Shown one piece after another: positions 43,732 to 51,975 of a stretch of 64,000 nt of DNA (position 1 is its first letter; every line of letters begins with the position of its first letter). Where the stretch lies: assembly GCA_019637175.1 (NCBI GenBank), contig JAHBWD010000003.1, forward strand, positions 124,001 to 188,000, read 5' to 3'. The DNA is from Labilithrix sp. (GTDB lineage Bacteria > Myxococcota_A > Polyangia > Polyangiales > Polyangiaceae). The position numbers and the translations under genes are program-made. A model generated the notes under the pieces. It was not told where the DNA came from. It worked only from the letters and a program-made list of their open reading frames with translations, and did not search any database.

Positions 43732-44883
43732 GTGAAGGGCGTCGCCGCGGCCGTCGCGACGCTGCTCGCCCTCGCGGCAGGTTGCGGGAGCGAGCGGCCC
43801 CGTCCAGCCGCCGACCTCGCGGGCGTGACGCCGCCGAGCGGCGGCTCGGGCGGCTTCGACAACGACGCCGGCGACGGCCGACCGCCGGGCTGCGGGCAGA
43901 AAGACGACGGGAGCTTCTGCGACTGCATCGACGTCCCGCTCTTCACGAACCCGCCGAACATGTACTTCGTCCTCGATCGCTCCGGCAGCATGGCGGACGA
44001 CAACAAGTGGTCGCGCGTGCGCGTGGTCGTCGCGAAGATCCTCCGCGGCATCGGCCCTCGCGCGAGCTTCGGGGCGACGCTCTTTCCCGGGTTCGACAGC
44101 TCTCAAGGCTGCGCGCCGCCGGTCGAGGTCCTCCCGATCCGACCGGGCGATCCGCCGGGCGCGACCGACGGCCCGACGACGAAGGCGCTCCTCAACGCGA
44201 CGCAGGGCAACCCGTACGGCGGCACGCCGACCGCGGAGGCGCTCCGCTACGTGCTCCCGCGCGTCACCGCCGCGCAGGGCAGGACATTCGTCATCCTCGC
44301 GACCGACGGCGGTCCCAACTGCAACAAGGGCTCGGGCTGCGGCGTCGAAAAGTGCATGCCCAACATCGAGAACTATCCCGGCTGTCCGATCGCGGGCCCG
44401 AACAACTGCTGCGCGCCGCCGAACGGCTACGCCGAGTCGTGCCTCGACGACGCGGCCACCAAGTCCGCCGTCGCAGCGCTCAGCGCGGCGGGGATCCCCG
44501 TCTACGTCGTCGGCATTCCCGGCAGCGCGGCCTACGGCACGCTCCTCGACGAGCTCGCCGTCCTCGGCGGCACCGCGCAGAGCGGCACGCCCAAGTACTT
44601 CCGCGTCGACTCGTCGAGCGAGACCGCCATCCTCGACGCGCTCAAGCGCGTCGCCGCGCAGATCACCGCGACGTGCGAGTTCAAGCTCAAAGAGGCGCCG
44701 GCCGATCCGAACCTGGTGAACGTGTACCTCGACGAGAAGATCCTCCCGCAGGATCCGCTCAACGGCTGGAAGATCGAGGGGCCGACCGTGACCCTCCTCG
44801 GCGCGGCGTGCCAGAGCGTCTTGTCGGGCGACGTCTTCGACGTGCGCATCATCGCAGGCTGCCCGACCGTCGGCCCGCGCTGA
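43732..44883 (+). CDS. von Willebrand factor A-domain lipoprotein
   Basis: 383 residues from GTG 43732. The lipobox is AAGC-G (Cys about 16), followed by a Gly/Asp linker with a CDC pair. The vWA domain holds the complete metal site (MIDAS): DRSGSM, the Thr in GGTPT, and ATDGG. Many cysteines are inserted in the domain (for example NCNKGSGCGVEKCMP), indicating disulphides. Myxobacterial lipoproteins of this layout are frequent and probably mediate adhesion or protein assembly at the surface. The C-terminal 100 residues form an additional beta domain. Confidence 0.85.
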   Translation: MKGVAAAVATLLALAAGCGSERPRPAADLAGVTPPSGGSGGFDNDAGDGRPPGCGQKDDGSFCDCIDVPLFTNPPNMYFVLDRSGSMADDNKWSRVRVVVAKILRGIGPRASFGATLFPGFDSSQGCAPPVEVLPIRPGDPPGATDGPTTKALLNATQGNPYGGTPTAEALRYVLPRVTAAQGRTFVILATDGGPNCNKGSGCGVEKCMPNIENYPGCPIAGPNNCCAPPNGYAESCLDDAATKSAVAALSAAGIPVYVVGIPGSAAYGTLLDELAVLGGTAQSGTPKYFRVDSSSETAILDALKRVAAQITATCEFKLKEAPADPNLVNVYLDEKILPQDPLNGWKIEGPTVTLLGAACQSVLSGDVFDVRIIAGCPTVGPR

Positions 44884-45104
44884 GCGGCGCTCGCGAGCAC
44901 CCGCGCCTCGGGCGTCGTCGACCCTTCGGCGAAATCGTCTGCGCTGAGCGAGCGTGCCGAATGCTGGCATCGATCGCGCCGCGGGGGGGTCGCTGGGGCG
45001 CCCCATGGTCATGGGATCGACGACCGAGCCCGCTTGGCTAGATCACGCCATGGGCCCGCGAGGCGCGGCGCCCTCTTCCGAACGCCAGCCCGAGAGGTGA
45101 TGCC

Positions 45105-46313
45105 ATGTTTCGTTCATTCGGCTCCATGACGATGCTCGTCGCGCTCCTCAGCGCATGCGCGGTGCCCTCGAGCCAGGAGCAATCCGATCCCACCCAGGAG
45201 GTGTCGTCCGCGCTCAAGATCAGTCCGTGTTTGCTCGTTCTTCCCGAGCTCGAGTCGGTCGCGCAAGGCGCAGCCAAGCAACTGCAAGACAACGGGGCCC
45301 CGGGCTGGTCGGTCTACGTTTCGCGGCGCGTGGGCTCGCTCTCCGAGCCGTGCGTCGCGGTCAGCTCGGGCGGCTACGCGCGGTCGCACGTGGACGGCTA
45401 TGCCGCGTTCACGCCTGACGTGTCCTTCTCGACGGCGAGCCAATCGAAGATCGTGACGGCGGCGGCCGTCTTCGAGATCCTTCGCAAGAACAAGCTGGAT
45501 CCGAAGACGGAGACGATCGGCAAACACCTCCCCGCCGGCTGGCCGGTCGGCCCTGGCGTGAAGAGCATCACGTTCGACGAGCTGCTCCGACACCGCAGCG
45601 GTCTCTTCTCGGCGAAAGGGAACTCCATCGAGAATTGGTTCGGCGAGACGACGGACATCCAGACGTGGCTCATGATGGGCGTCACCGATCCGATGAAGGC
45701 GCGGGTCTACGCGAACCTCGGATATGCGCTCCTGAACCTCCTCGCCGCGCGTATGGAGTACGGCAGCTCGGTGACGACGAGCGACTGGGCCGGCATCCTG
45801 ATGCAGCAACACGTCTGGACCAAGTTCCTGTCGCCGAATGGGTTCCCCGTTCAAGGCTCCGCGATGCCCTCTTGCATCTTCAGCCCCAGCAAGGACGCGC
45901 TCGCCTACGCGCCGAAGGCGCTGCCGGCGTTCGGAGGCGCGCAGCCGACCCCTGCGACGGCCTACGCCCATTGCGGAGCGGCACGATGGAACTTCACGCA
46001 GCGCAACTTCGGCCGGTTCCTCGACCGCCTCCACCACGGCGACTTCTTCGCCTCTGCGGAGGCCGCGGCCAACCTCCCGCCCGGATCCATGGTGAAGGAG
46101 TTCGAGGAGCGCCTCTACGGCTTCGACAGCCAAGACACGGTGACCAACGACGCGTACGTGACGAAGGGCGGGAACCTGCCGGTTGGAGACACCGAGCTCA
46201 AGAGCAAGTCCTACATCTTCCTCGGCTCGGGGACGGTGGTGGCGGCGTTCATCAACGCGGACTCGGCCATCGGCGACGCCGTCACGAACGCGTGGGCCAG
46301 CCGCAAGAAGTAG
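45105..46313 (+). CDS. Beta-lactamase-fold serine hydrolase, lipoprotein
   Basis: 402 residues. The ribosome binding site GAGAGG at 45092 supports ATG 45105. The lipobox is LSAC-A (Cys 18). The class C beta-lactamase/DD-peptidase fold is shown by the nucleophile SQSK (Ser 112, Lys 115) and the second motif YANLGY (Tyr-x-Asn). The third K/H-x-G motif was not located confidently. Members of this family include esterases, peptidases and true beta-lactamases, so activity cannot be inferred. Its codon use is slightly less GC-extreme than that of the neighbours. Confidence 0.82.
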   Translation: MFRSFGSMTMLVALLSACAVPSSQEQSDPTQEVSSALKISPCLLVLPELESVAQGAAKQLQDNGAPGWSVYVSRRVGSLSEPCVAVSSGGYARSHVDGYAAFTPDVSFSTASQSKIVTAAAVFEILRKNKLDPKTETIGKHLPAGWPVGPGVKSITFDELLRHRSGLFSAKGNSIENWFGETTDIQTWLMMGVTDPMKARVYANLGYALLNLLAARMEYGSSVTTSDWAGILMQQHVWTKFLSPNGFPVQGSAMPSCIFSPSKDALAYAPKALPAFGGAQPTPATAYAHCGAARWNFTQRNFGRFLDRLHHGDFFASAEAAANLPPGSMVKEFEERLYGFDSQDTVTNDAYVTKGGNLPVGDTELKSKSYIFLGSGTVVAAFINADSAIGDAVTNAWASRKK

Positions 46314-46396
46314 TCGGGCGATCGCGCGGAAGCTCTCGAGCGCCGACGTTGCCGTTTCCGTGATCCAACGCCCGTTCACCGGGCATTGGTTCGTGA

Positions 46397-47596
46397 GTGC
46401 TCGAGCGCGCGATCGAACGACAGTGGCGGGCGGCGAACATGGGCTTCCGCGCGCCCGCGTCAGCCGTGGGTACGGTGATCGCGCTCCTCGGGCTCGTCTT
46501 CCTGACGACCATTCCGCTCGGTGAGGCGGTGCTCGGCGTGCCGCCGCGCGCCGCCTTCGCCGGGCTCGGAAGCATCCTCGTGGTGAGCCTCACCGCGGTC
46601 GCGCTGTTCCACGTCGCGGGGATCGATTCGCGCGCCTATCGCGTCGCGGATCACGTCGAAACCCTGGGCGTCCAGCTCGCGGCGATGTTCCTCGTCGCGA
46701 GCTCGGGGCGCGGCGCGAGCTGCTTCTGGCTCGTGTACCTCGCGCACCTGAGCGTGCTGCCCGTGGAGCCTCCGCGCCGCAGGTTCATCGGGCGCGTGAT
46801 CGTCTGGGGGCCGTGGCTCGTCGTCGCGTGGTTCGCGTTCCAGCTCTCCGATCCGACGGCGACGCTGTTCGCGATCGGCGGCGCGATCGCCGGCGCGTGG
46901 ACGTGGAGCCGCACGCAGCGCCGCAAGATGCGCATCGCCGAGCTGACGGCGGAGCGCGAGGCCATGAGCGACCAAGAGCAGGTCGTGCGCGTACGCGACG
47001 AACGTCTCCGCATCGCGCGTGATCTCCATCGAAGCGTCGGCCAGGACCTCGAGGCGTTGATGAAGCTCGTCGCGTCACTGCGGCAGACCGACGCGGCCAC
47101 GGCTGCCTCCCTCGACGAGCTCGACGCCCGCATCCGCGCGAGCGCCGACGAGCTTCGCGCGACCATCTGGGAGCTCGATCGCGAGAGGAGCGACTGGCGC
47201 GAGCTCGCCGCATACGTCGAGGAGCGGCTCGTCGAGCTGGTGCAGGGCGCGGCTCGACTCGAGCTCCGGGTCGGCGCCTGCGACGGAGGACCGCGCGTCG
47301 TTCCGGCATCCCATGGGCTCGCGTTGCTCCGCATCATGCAGGAGTCGGTTCGGAACGCCCTCCGCCATGGTCGCGTGAGCTGCCTCTCGGTCGATATCTC
47401 GTTTTCGCCGAGCGCCGTGCGCGCGTCGATCGTCGACGATGGCTGCGGCCTTCCTGCGCGGCAGGCGAAGACGACAGGCGGCCTCGCCAACATGCACGCT
47501 CGCGCGCAGAAGCTCGGCGGCTCGCTCGTCATCTCGTCGGACGCGGGGACACGCATCGAGCTCGAGCTCCCCATCGGCGGAGCGAGGCGAGCATGA
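46397..47596 (+). CDS. Membrane sensor histidine kinase (NarL/DesK type) with altered H-box
   Basis: 399 residues from GTG 46397. Five or so N-terminal membrane helices (about 20-175) are followed by a coiled linker and the dimerisation helix RLRIARDLHRSVGQDLEALM. The phospho-acceptor is His 211, but the acidic residue that normally follows it is Arg (HR instead of HD/HE). The ATPase domain is complete: N-box IMQESVRNALRHG, G1 VDDGCGLP and G2 GGLANMHARAQKLGG. The stop overlaps the next gene's ATG (ATGA), which encodes a second kinase with the opposite defect. In this family the acidic neighbour acts as the catalytic base. Confidence 0.85.
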   Translation: MLERAIERQWRAANMGFRAPASAVGTVIALLGLVFLTTIPLGEAVLGVPPRAAFAGLGSILVVSLTAVALFHVAGIDSRAYRVADHVETLGVQLAAMFLVASSGRGASCFWLVYLAHLSVLPVEPPRRRFIGRVIVWGPWLVVAWFAFQLSDPTATLFAIGGAIAGAWTWSRTQRRKMRIAELTAEREAMSDQEQVVRVRDERLRIARDLHRSVGQDLEALMKLVASLRQTDAATAASLDELDARIRASADELRATIWELDRERSDWRELAAYVEERLVELVQGAARLELRVGACDGGPRVVPASHGLALLRIMQESVRNALRHGRVSCLSVDISFSPSAVRASIVDDGCGLPARQAKTTGGLANMHARAQKLGGSLVISSDAGTRIELELPIGGARRA

Positions 47597-48315
47597 TCGC
47601 AGAGGGCGTGCTCTGGGCATTGCACCTCGCGCTGCTGTGGTTCCAGCCCGCGCGCTCGAGCCGCCGTCGCGTCGGCACCGTGGTCGTCGGCGTCGCGAGC
47701 TTCGGAACCGCGCTCGGCTACGGGCTCGCGACCGGCGACACGATCACTTCGCTGTTCGCGCTCAGCCTCGCGATCTCCGGCACGTGGGCCTGGGCCACCA
47801 ACGAAGCGACGAACGGCGAGCTCGAACGCCTCGAGCGTGAACGCGACGAGCTCGCCGCGCGCATCGCCGAGGCGGCCCTGCGCGAAGAGCGTCTCCGCAT
47901 CGCGCGCGAGCTCCATGACGGCATCGGCGCGAGCCTCACCGCCATCCTCTGGCGCTCCCTCCGCCTCGATCGCGAGATCGGCGGCGACGCCCGGCTCTTG
48001 GCCCTGTCGACCCGCGCGCGCAGCGCGCTCGACGAGCTCCGCGCGGCGATGTGGGCGCTCCACGCGAGCCGGCGTTCGTGGGCCGAAGTCGTCCACTATG
48101 TTCGTGAGCGCGCCGCCGAGTGCGAGGGGCCCGTCGACGTGGTCAATCTGTCGCCGGACGAGGGCCATCGGGTCTTCGACACCGACGCTGCGCTCGCCTT
48201 CGTGCGCGCAGCGGAGGCGCACCTGCGCGTACGACGGCCCGGCGAGCCTCTCGAGCTCGAGATCAAATCAATCCCAGCCGAATCGCGATCGCCGTCGCCT
48301 CCGCCTTCGAGCTGA
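47593..48315 (+). CDS. Histidine kinase-like protein lacking an ATPase domain
   Basis: 240 residues. Two N-terminal membrane helices precede a coiled linker and an intact HisKA_3 helix RLRIARELHDGIGASLTAIL (phospho-acceptor His 108, canonical HD). After the second helix the frame aligns with the beginning of an ATPase domain (AALAFVRAAEAHLRVRRPG versus the partner's N-box). It lacks the N-box Asn and ends before any G-box. The last 18 residues (from about 223) are read from sequence antisense to the 3' end of the response regulator gene, with a 53-bp convergent overlap. It is probably dependent on its partner's ATPase domain in a heterodimer; this is inferred. Confidence 0.8.
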   Translation: MIAEGVLWALHLALLWFQPARSSRRRVGTVVVGVASFGTALGYGLATGDTITSLFALSLAISGTWAWATNEATNGELERLERERDELAARIAEAALREERLRIARELHDGIGASLTAILWRSLRLDREIGGDARLLALSTRARSALDELRAAMWALHASRRSWAEVVHYVRERAAECEGPVDVVNLSPDEGHRVFDTDAALAFVRAAEAHLRVRRPGEPLELEIKSIPAESRSPSPPPSS

Positions 48316-48919
48316 CCTCGAGCTTGCCGTAAATGTTGCGCACGTGACACTGCACGGTGCCGAGGCCGATCGCGAGGATCCTCGCGACATCGGGGTACGT
48401 GAGCCCGCGCGCGAGCAGAGCGAGGACCTCGCGCTCGCGCTCGGTGAGCGCGTCGCTGCCGGGCTCGCTCGCCGCGAAGCTCGACACGACGAGGCGCGCG
48501 ATGGCGGGGCTCATCGGCGCGCCTCCGGCGACCGCCTCCTCGAGCGCGGCGCGCAGCCGCTCGGGTGGCGTGAGCTTGAGGAGGTAGCCGGCAGCGCCGG
48601 CGCGAAGCGCCTCGAAGATGCGGTCGGCTTCGGCGAAGATCGTGAACACGACGACCGAACAGCCGGGCACGGCGCGGCAGAGCGTGCGGATGACGTCGAC
48701 GCCGCTCCCGTCGGGGAGGCCGAGATCGACGAGCGCCGCATCGAAGCGCGGGCGCCGCGAGATGGCGCGCATCGCCGACGCGACGTCGGCACACGCCGTG
48801 ACGTCGACGCCGTGTGGGGGTGAACCGAGGAAGAGCGCGACGTCGTTGCGGATGACGTCCTCGTCCTCGACCAACAGCAAGCGTCGTAGCGAACCTGTCG
48901 CCGGTGCGCGCACGACCAT
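48263..48919 (-). CDS. NarL/FixJ-family response regulator
   Basis: 218 residues. ATG 48919 is supported by GGAGG six bases upstream. The receiver domain has the acidic pair in LLLVEDED, the phospho-acceptor aspartate in ALVDLGLPDGSG, Thr in VVFTIF and Lys in YLLKLTPP. The C-terminal LuxR-type helix-turn-helix is LTEREREVLALLARGLTYPDVARIL (in parts). It is the obvious output partner of the two histidine-kinase genes with which it converges and overlaps. No DNA-binding site could be deduced. Confidence 0.93.
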   Translation of the reverse strand: MVVRAPATGSLRRLLLVEDEDVIRNDVALFLGSPPHGVDVTACADVASAMRAISRRPRFDAALVDLGLPDGSGVDVIRTLCRAVPGCSVVVFTIFAEADRIFEALRAGAAGYLLKLTPPERLRAALEEAVAGGAPMSPAIARLVVSSFAASEPGSDALTEREREVLALLARGLTYPDVARILAIGLGTVQCHVRNIYGKLEVSSKAEATAIAIRLGLI

Positions 48920-48985
48920 GAAGAACCTCCGTCCCGTGTCATGCGGGCGGGGGCCCTCGTGGATCACGAGATCTGCCGGCCTCCG

Positions 48986-50176
48986 TCAGTGGAGCGTGTG
49001 CCAGCGGCCGTCGTGCTCGACCTTCGCCGGCGAGCGGAGCGCGCGGACGCTCAGGCCGACGAGCTCGGTCGGCGAGGCCTCCTCGGCGCGACGTGCGGCC
49101 TCCTGCGCGAGGAGCGCGTCTTCGATCGCCTCCTCCTCGGCCCACTTCGCGAGGATCGCCTTCGCGCGACGACGGCGCCTCACGTAGCCCCAACCGAGCG
49201 CCGCGATGACGGCGACCCAGATGACGCCGCCGCCGGCGAGGATCGGGATCACGGAGTAACGGCGCTCGACGTCGCTTCGCCACTGGAACTCGAGCTTCCG
49301 GAGATCGGCCGCGTAGGCGTCGGCGAGCGCGCGGTCGAACGCCTGGCCGTCGCGCACGCGCTCGATCATCGCGCGGAAGCGGAGCATGTCGCCGCGGCGC
49401 ATGAGGAAGCGGAGGAAGTCGGCGCTCTCGGCGTACGCGATGCTCACCTCCGACGGATCGGCGGGGAAGCTGCGATCGAGATCGGCGAAGGGGATCAAGG
49501 TGCCGCGGATGGTCGCGTTCCACAGCGTCTGATGACGATCGACCGCCCTCTCGCCCGAGAGGCCGATCGCGAGGCCCTCGTTGAACCAGACGGGCACGTG
49601 ATGACCGCGCACGGCTTCGTCGAGGGCGACGTGCGCGAGCTCGTGCTTGAGGACCTCGTCGAGATCCGTCGCGTCGGCGCCGCGCGGCGCGAGCATCGTG
49701 AGGAGGATCAGCTTCGCGCGCGGGTAGGCCACGCCGCTCGCGTATTGCGGAGGCGGCGCGAGCGTGGGCGCGAGGCGCGCCATCTCCGACGAGGTCGGCG
49801 CGATGCGGACCTCGACGCGATCGAGGACAGGCTGGCCCAGCGCCGCGCGGAGATCGATCCTCATGGCGTCGGCGCCGTTCACGATCGACTCGACGCGCTC
49901 GGTCGCCGCGGTCGGGAAGCTGAGCTTCATCCACCCGCTGATCTCGCGCGTGACGTAGCCCGACGGGACCGGTGGAACCTCGAGATCGGTCGCGCCCGAG
50001 GGGCCGAGCACCGGGACGTCGTGCGGAGCCGTGAGCGCAGGAGCCGAAGGCCCCTGGGCCTGCTGGCCGTGCGCCGCGGGCATCGGACCGAGCTCCTGCG
50101 CGCGCGCGGTCGTGCTGCCGATCGCGAGCACGAGCGCGAGGAGCACGGAGAGCAGCGACCGGAGGTGACGCGACAT
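48986..50176 (-). CDS. Secreted zinc metallopeptidase, peptidase MA-like, membrane-anchored
   Basis: 396 residues. A signal peptide is followed by a Pro/Ala linker (about 30-75). The gluzincin zinc motif HELAH lies near 188, with a downstream glutamate in WFNEGLAIGL. Its C-terminal transmembrane helix (VIPILAGGGVIWVAVIAALGWGY) is followed by a charged cytosolic coiled tail. Peptidase-MA-type proteins are periplasmic proteases of largely unknown substrate. ATG 50176 fits the signal peptide. It is downstream of a similarly organised secreted protein gene. Confidence 0.85.
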   Translation of the reverse strand: MSRHLRSLLSVLLALVLAIGSTTARAQELGPMPAAHGQQAQGPSAPALTAPHDVPVLGPSGATDLEVPPVPSGYVTREISGWMKLSFPTAATERVESIVNGADAMRIDLRAALGQPVLDRVEVRIAPTSSEMARLAPTLAPPPQYASGVAYPRAKLILLTMLAPRGADATDLDEVLKHELAHVALDEAVRGHHVPVWFNEGLAIGLSGERAVDRHQTLWNATIRGTLIPFADLDRSFPADPSEVSIAYAESADFLRFLMRRGDMLRFRAMIERVRDGQAFDRALADAYAADLRKLEFQWRSDVERRYSVIPILAGGGVIWVAVIAALGWGYVRRRRRAKAILAKWAEEEAIEDALLAQEAARRAEEASPTELVGLSVRALRSPAKVEHDGRWHTLH

Positions 50177-50218
50177 GGCACTACGTTGGATGCCGGAGCA
50201 GCTCGACCGGGGTTTCGG

Positions 50219-51103
50219 TCATCTTGGGACCCGCATCTGAAGATGGATCGGGTCGGCGGTGTTGTCCTGCGAGCCAAAGTAAAAGGCCGCCGCCAGGATC
50301 GCGGCGCCGCCGAGCGCCCCCCAGAACCACCCAGAAGCGTAGAAAGGTCGCGACTTTTCCTCCTCCGGCCGGAGCGCGGCGGGCTTGGGCGCGAGGTCGA
50401 CGCGCGGCGGTACGGCTGCGGCGGGGAACCGCCTCGCCAGGGAGGTGACGGTGGACTTCCATGCGCCGGGGCCTTCGATCCCGCTCTCGGGAACGTACTG
50501 CGCGGCGTCGAATTCCCCAGGATCGACGAGGAACAAGCGCGCGGTCACCCGCTCGGTGCTCGCGGCGGGGGCCTCGACGCGCTCTCCTGCGTCGGCCCCG
50601 GCGTCATCGCCGGCGTCGGCGTCGAGCCTGTCGGCCTTCTCGGCCTTCACGACGAGCAACGCCTCGACGCCGACCTGCTTGCCGATCCCGGCAAGCAGCC
50701 TGCGGCTCGCCGCGTCGTCGCCCGTGAGCGAAGCGCGAACCTCCGCGAGCTCGCGCAGCTCGCGCGACGCGCTGGCCGGCGGCGCGCCGCCGGCGAGCAC
50801 CCTCGCGCGTACTTCATCGAGCGCCGCGGGGCGGAGAGGGCTGCCGTAGACCGCGCGCGCGAGCGCGAAGGCTTCGTCTTTCACCGCGCCGATCGCGATG
50901 ACGCCGACGCCCTGCGCGCCGGGCTTCGGCTCTCTGGCGACCGAAGGCGCGGCGGGCGCGGCGGGCGCAGCGGAAGAGCGGGCGGCCGGGCCCGCGGCCG
51001 GCGGACCGATCTCTCCCGACTGCGCGATCGCGGCGCCGTGCCAGGCGAAGGCGGCCGACGTGACCGCCACGGCGAAGCAAGCGGCGCGGGCGGATCTCGA
51101 CAT
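50219..51103 (-). CDS. Secreted protein with C-terminal membrane anchor, function unknown
   Basis: 294 residues. A signal peptide (to about 28) and an Ala/Pro-rich linker are followed by a soluble domain (about 60-225) with the beta/alpha pattern VGVIAIGAVKDEAFALARAVYG. An acidic DADAGDDAGADAG stretch is inside it. Its transmembrane helix is near the C-terminus (FWGALGGAAILAAAFYFG). The family was not recognised. It lies 42 bp upstream of the metallopeptidase gene on the same strand, so the two may act together. Confidence 0.6.
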   Translation of the reverse strand: MSRSARAACFAVAVTSAAFAWHGAAIAQSGEIGPPAAGPAARSSAAPAAPAAPSVAREPKPGAQGVGVIAIGAVKDEAFALARAVYGSPLRPAALDEVRARVLAGGAPPASASRELRELAEVRASLTGDDAASRRLLAGIGKQVGVEALLVVKAEKADRLDADAGDDAGADAGERVEAPAASTERVTARLFLVDPGEFDAAQYVPESGIEGPGAWKSTVTSLARRFPAAAVPPRVDLAPKPAALRPEEEKSRPFYASGWFWGALGGAAILAAAFYFGSQDNTADPIHLQMRVPR

Positions 51104-51133
51104 CGCGTCACTCTAAGCGCTCGGGCGAAGCCG

Positions 51134-51937
51134 TCAACGCCCGAGCAGACCGAGGATCCACGCGTGCAGCGGCGCGGCCTCGGAGAGCAGCTCCTTGAGA
51201 TCCGGCTCGGCGCGCACGGTGGCGAGGCCGAGCAAGAGGATCGCCGCCGCGACCGGTACGCCGATCACCGCGAGGAGGCGCTGCTTCGCGACCACGCGCG
51301 TCGACGCGATGGCGGAAGAGACGATGAGCGCGAGAGCATCGACGAGGACGCCTGCCGTGTGGATCCCTTCGGCGCGCGCGGTTCGAACGCCGACGAGCAC
51401 GATCGCGAGGAACGTCGCGCCCGCGGCGACGCCGAGGGCGACGCGATGACCGCTCGGGGGCATGCGAAGGAGCATCCTCACGCCGCGCACGGCGAGCAGC
51501 CCGATCACGAGGCCGGAGATCAAGGCGAAGATCGCGAACGTCACGCCGGCGAGGCCGTGATGATGGGTCTTGGCGCGAAGCACCGCGCCGAAGGCGGAGA
51601 GGATCCCGAGCTCGAGCACCGCCCACCACAAGAGGCTCGCGGCGATGAGCGGAGCGCGCTCACCGGCGACGATCTTGAGGCCCACGCGCCCGCGACGAAA
51701 GACCGCGACCGCCAAGATGCCGATCGGCGTGAGGAGCGCCGCGAGGGCCAGCCACTGCTCGAACGCGCGGAACACCGAGCCCCCGTCGCCGATGCGCAGC
51801 TCCGCCGGGAGCGACGACGCGATCGCCGCGACCACGCCGCCACCGACCACGGTGCCGAACCGGATCACCGAGGAGGGGACGGCTCCGTCCTCGTCGACGG
51901 GCTCGTGGCCCATGGGAGCGTGCGGTTCGCGCTGCAT
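51134..51937 (-). CDS. Multi-pass membrane protein of unknown function
   Basis: 267 residues with about seven hydrophobic helices (for example VVGGGVVAAIASSL, LALAALLTPIGILAVAVF, GVTFAIFALISGLVIGLLAV, LLAVIGVPVAAAILLLG). An alternative start is ATG 51913. No family motif is recognised. The 13-bp direct repeats at 51941-51966 lie immediately upstream of the start, and no clear ribosome binding site is visible. Confidence 0.6.
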   Translation of the reverse strand: MQREPHAPMGHEPVDEDGAVPSSVIRFGTVVGGGVVAAIASSLPAELRIGDGGSVFRAFEQWLALAALLTPIGILAVAVFRRGRVGLKIVAGERAPLIAASLLWWAVLELGILSAFGAVLRAKTHHHGLAGVTFAIFALISGLVIGLLAVRGVRMLLRMPPSGHRVALGVAAGATFLAIVLVGVRTARAEGIHTAGVLVDALALIVSSAIASTRVVAKQRLLAVIGVPVAAAILLLGLATVRAEPDLKELLSEAAPLHAWILGLLGR

Positions 51938-51940
51938 GTC

Positions 51941-51966
51941 CGCTATCAGCTACCGCTATCAGCTAT
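51941..51966. repeat. Two tandem 13-bp repeats upstream of a membrane protein gene
   Basis: CGCTATCAGCTAC (51941-51953) is followed directly by CGCTATCAGCTAT (51954-51966), one mismatch. They sit 4 bp from the start codon of the membrane protein gene and within the 38-bp spacer after the Eis-like gene. They may be an operator or chance slippage repeats. Confidence 0.5.
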
Positions 51967-51975
51967 CGGCTTTCG

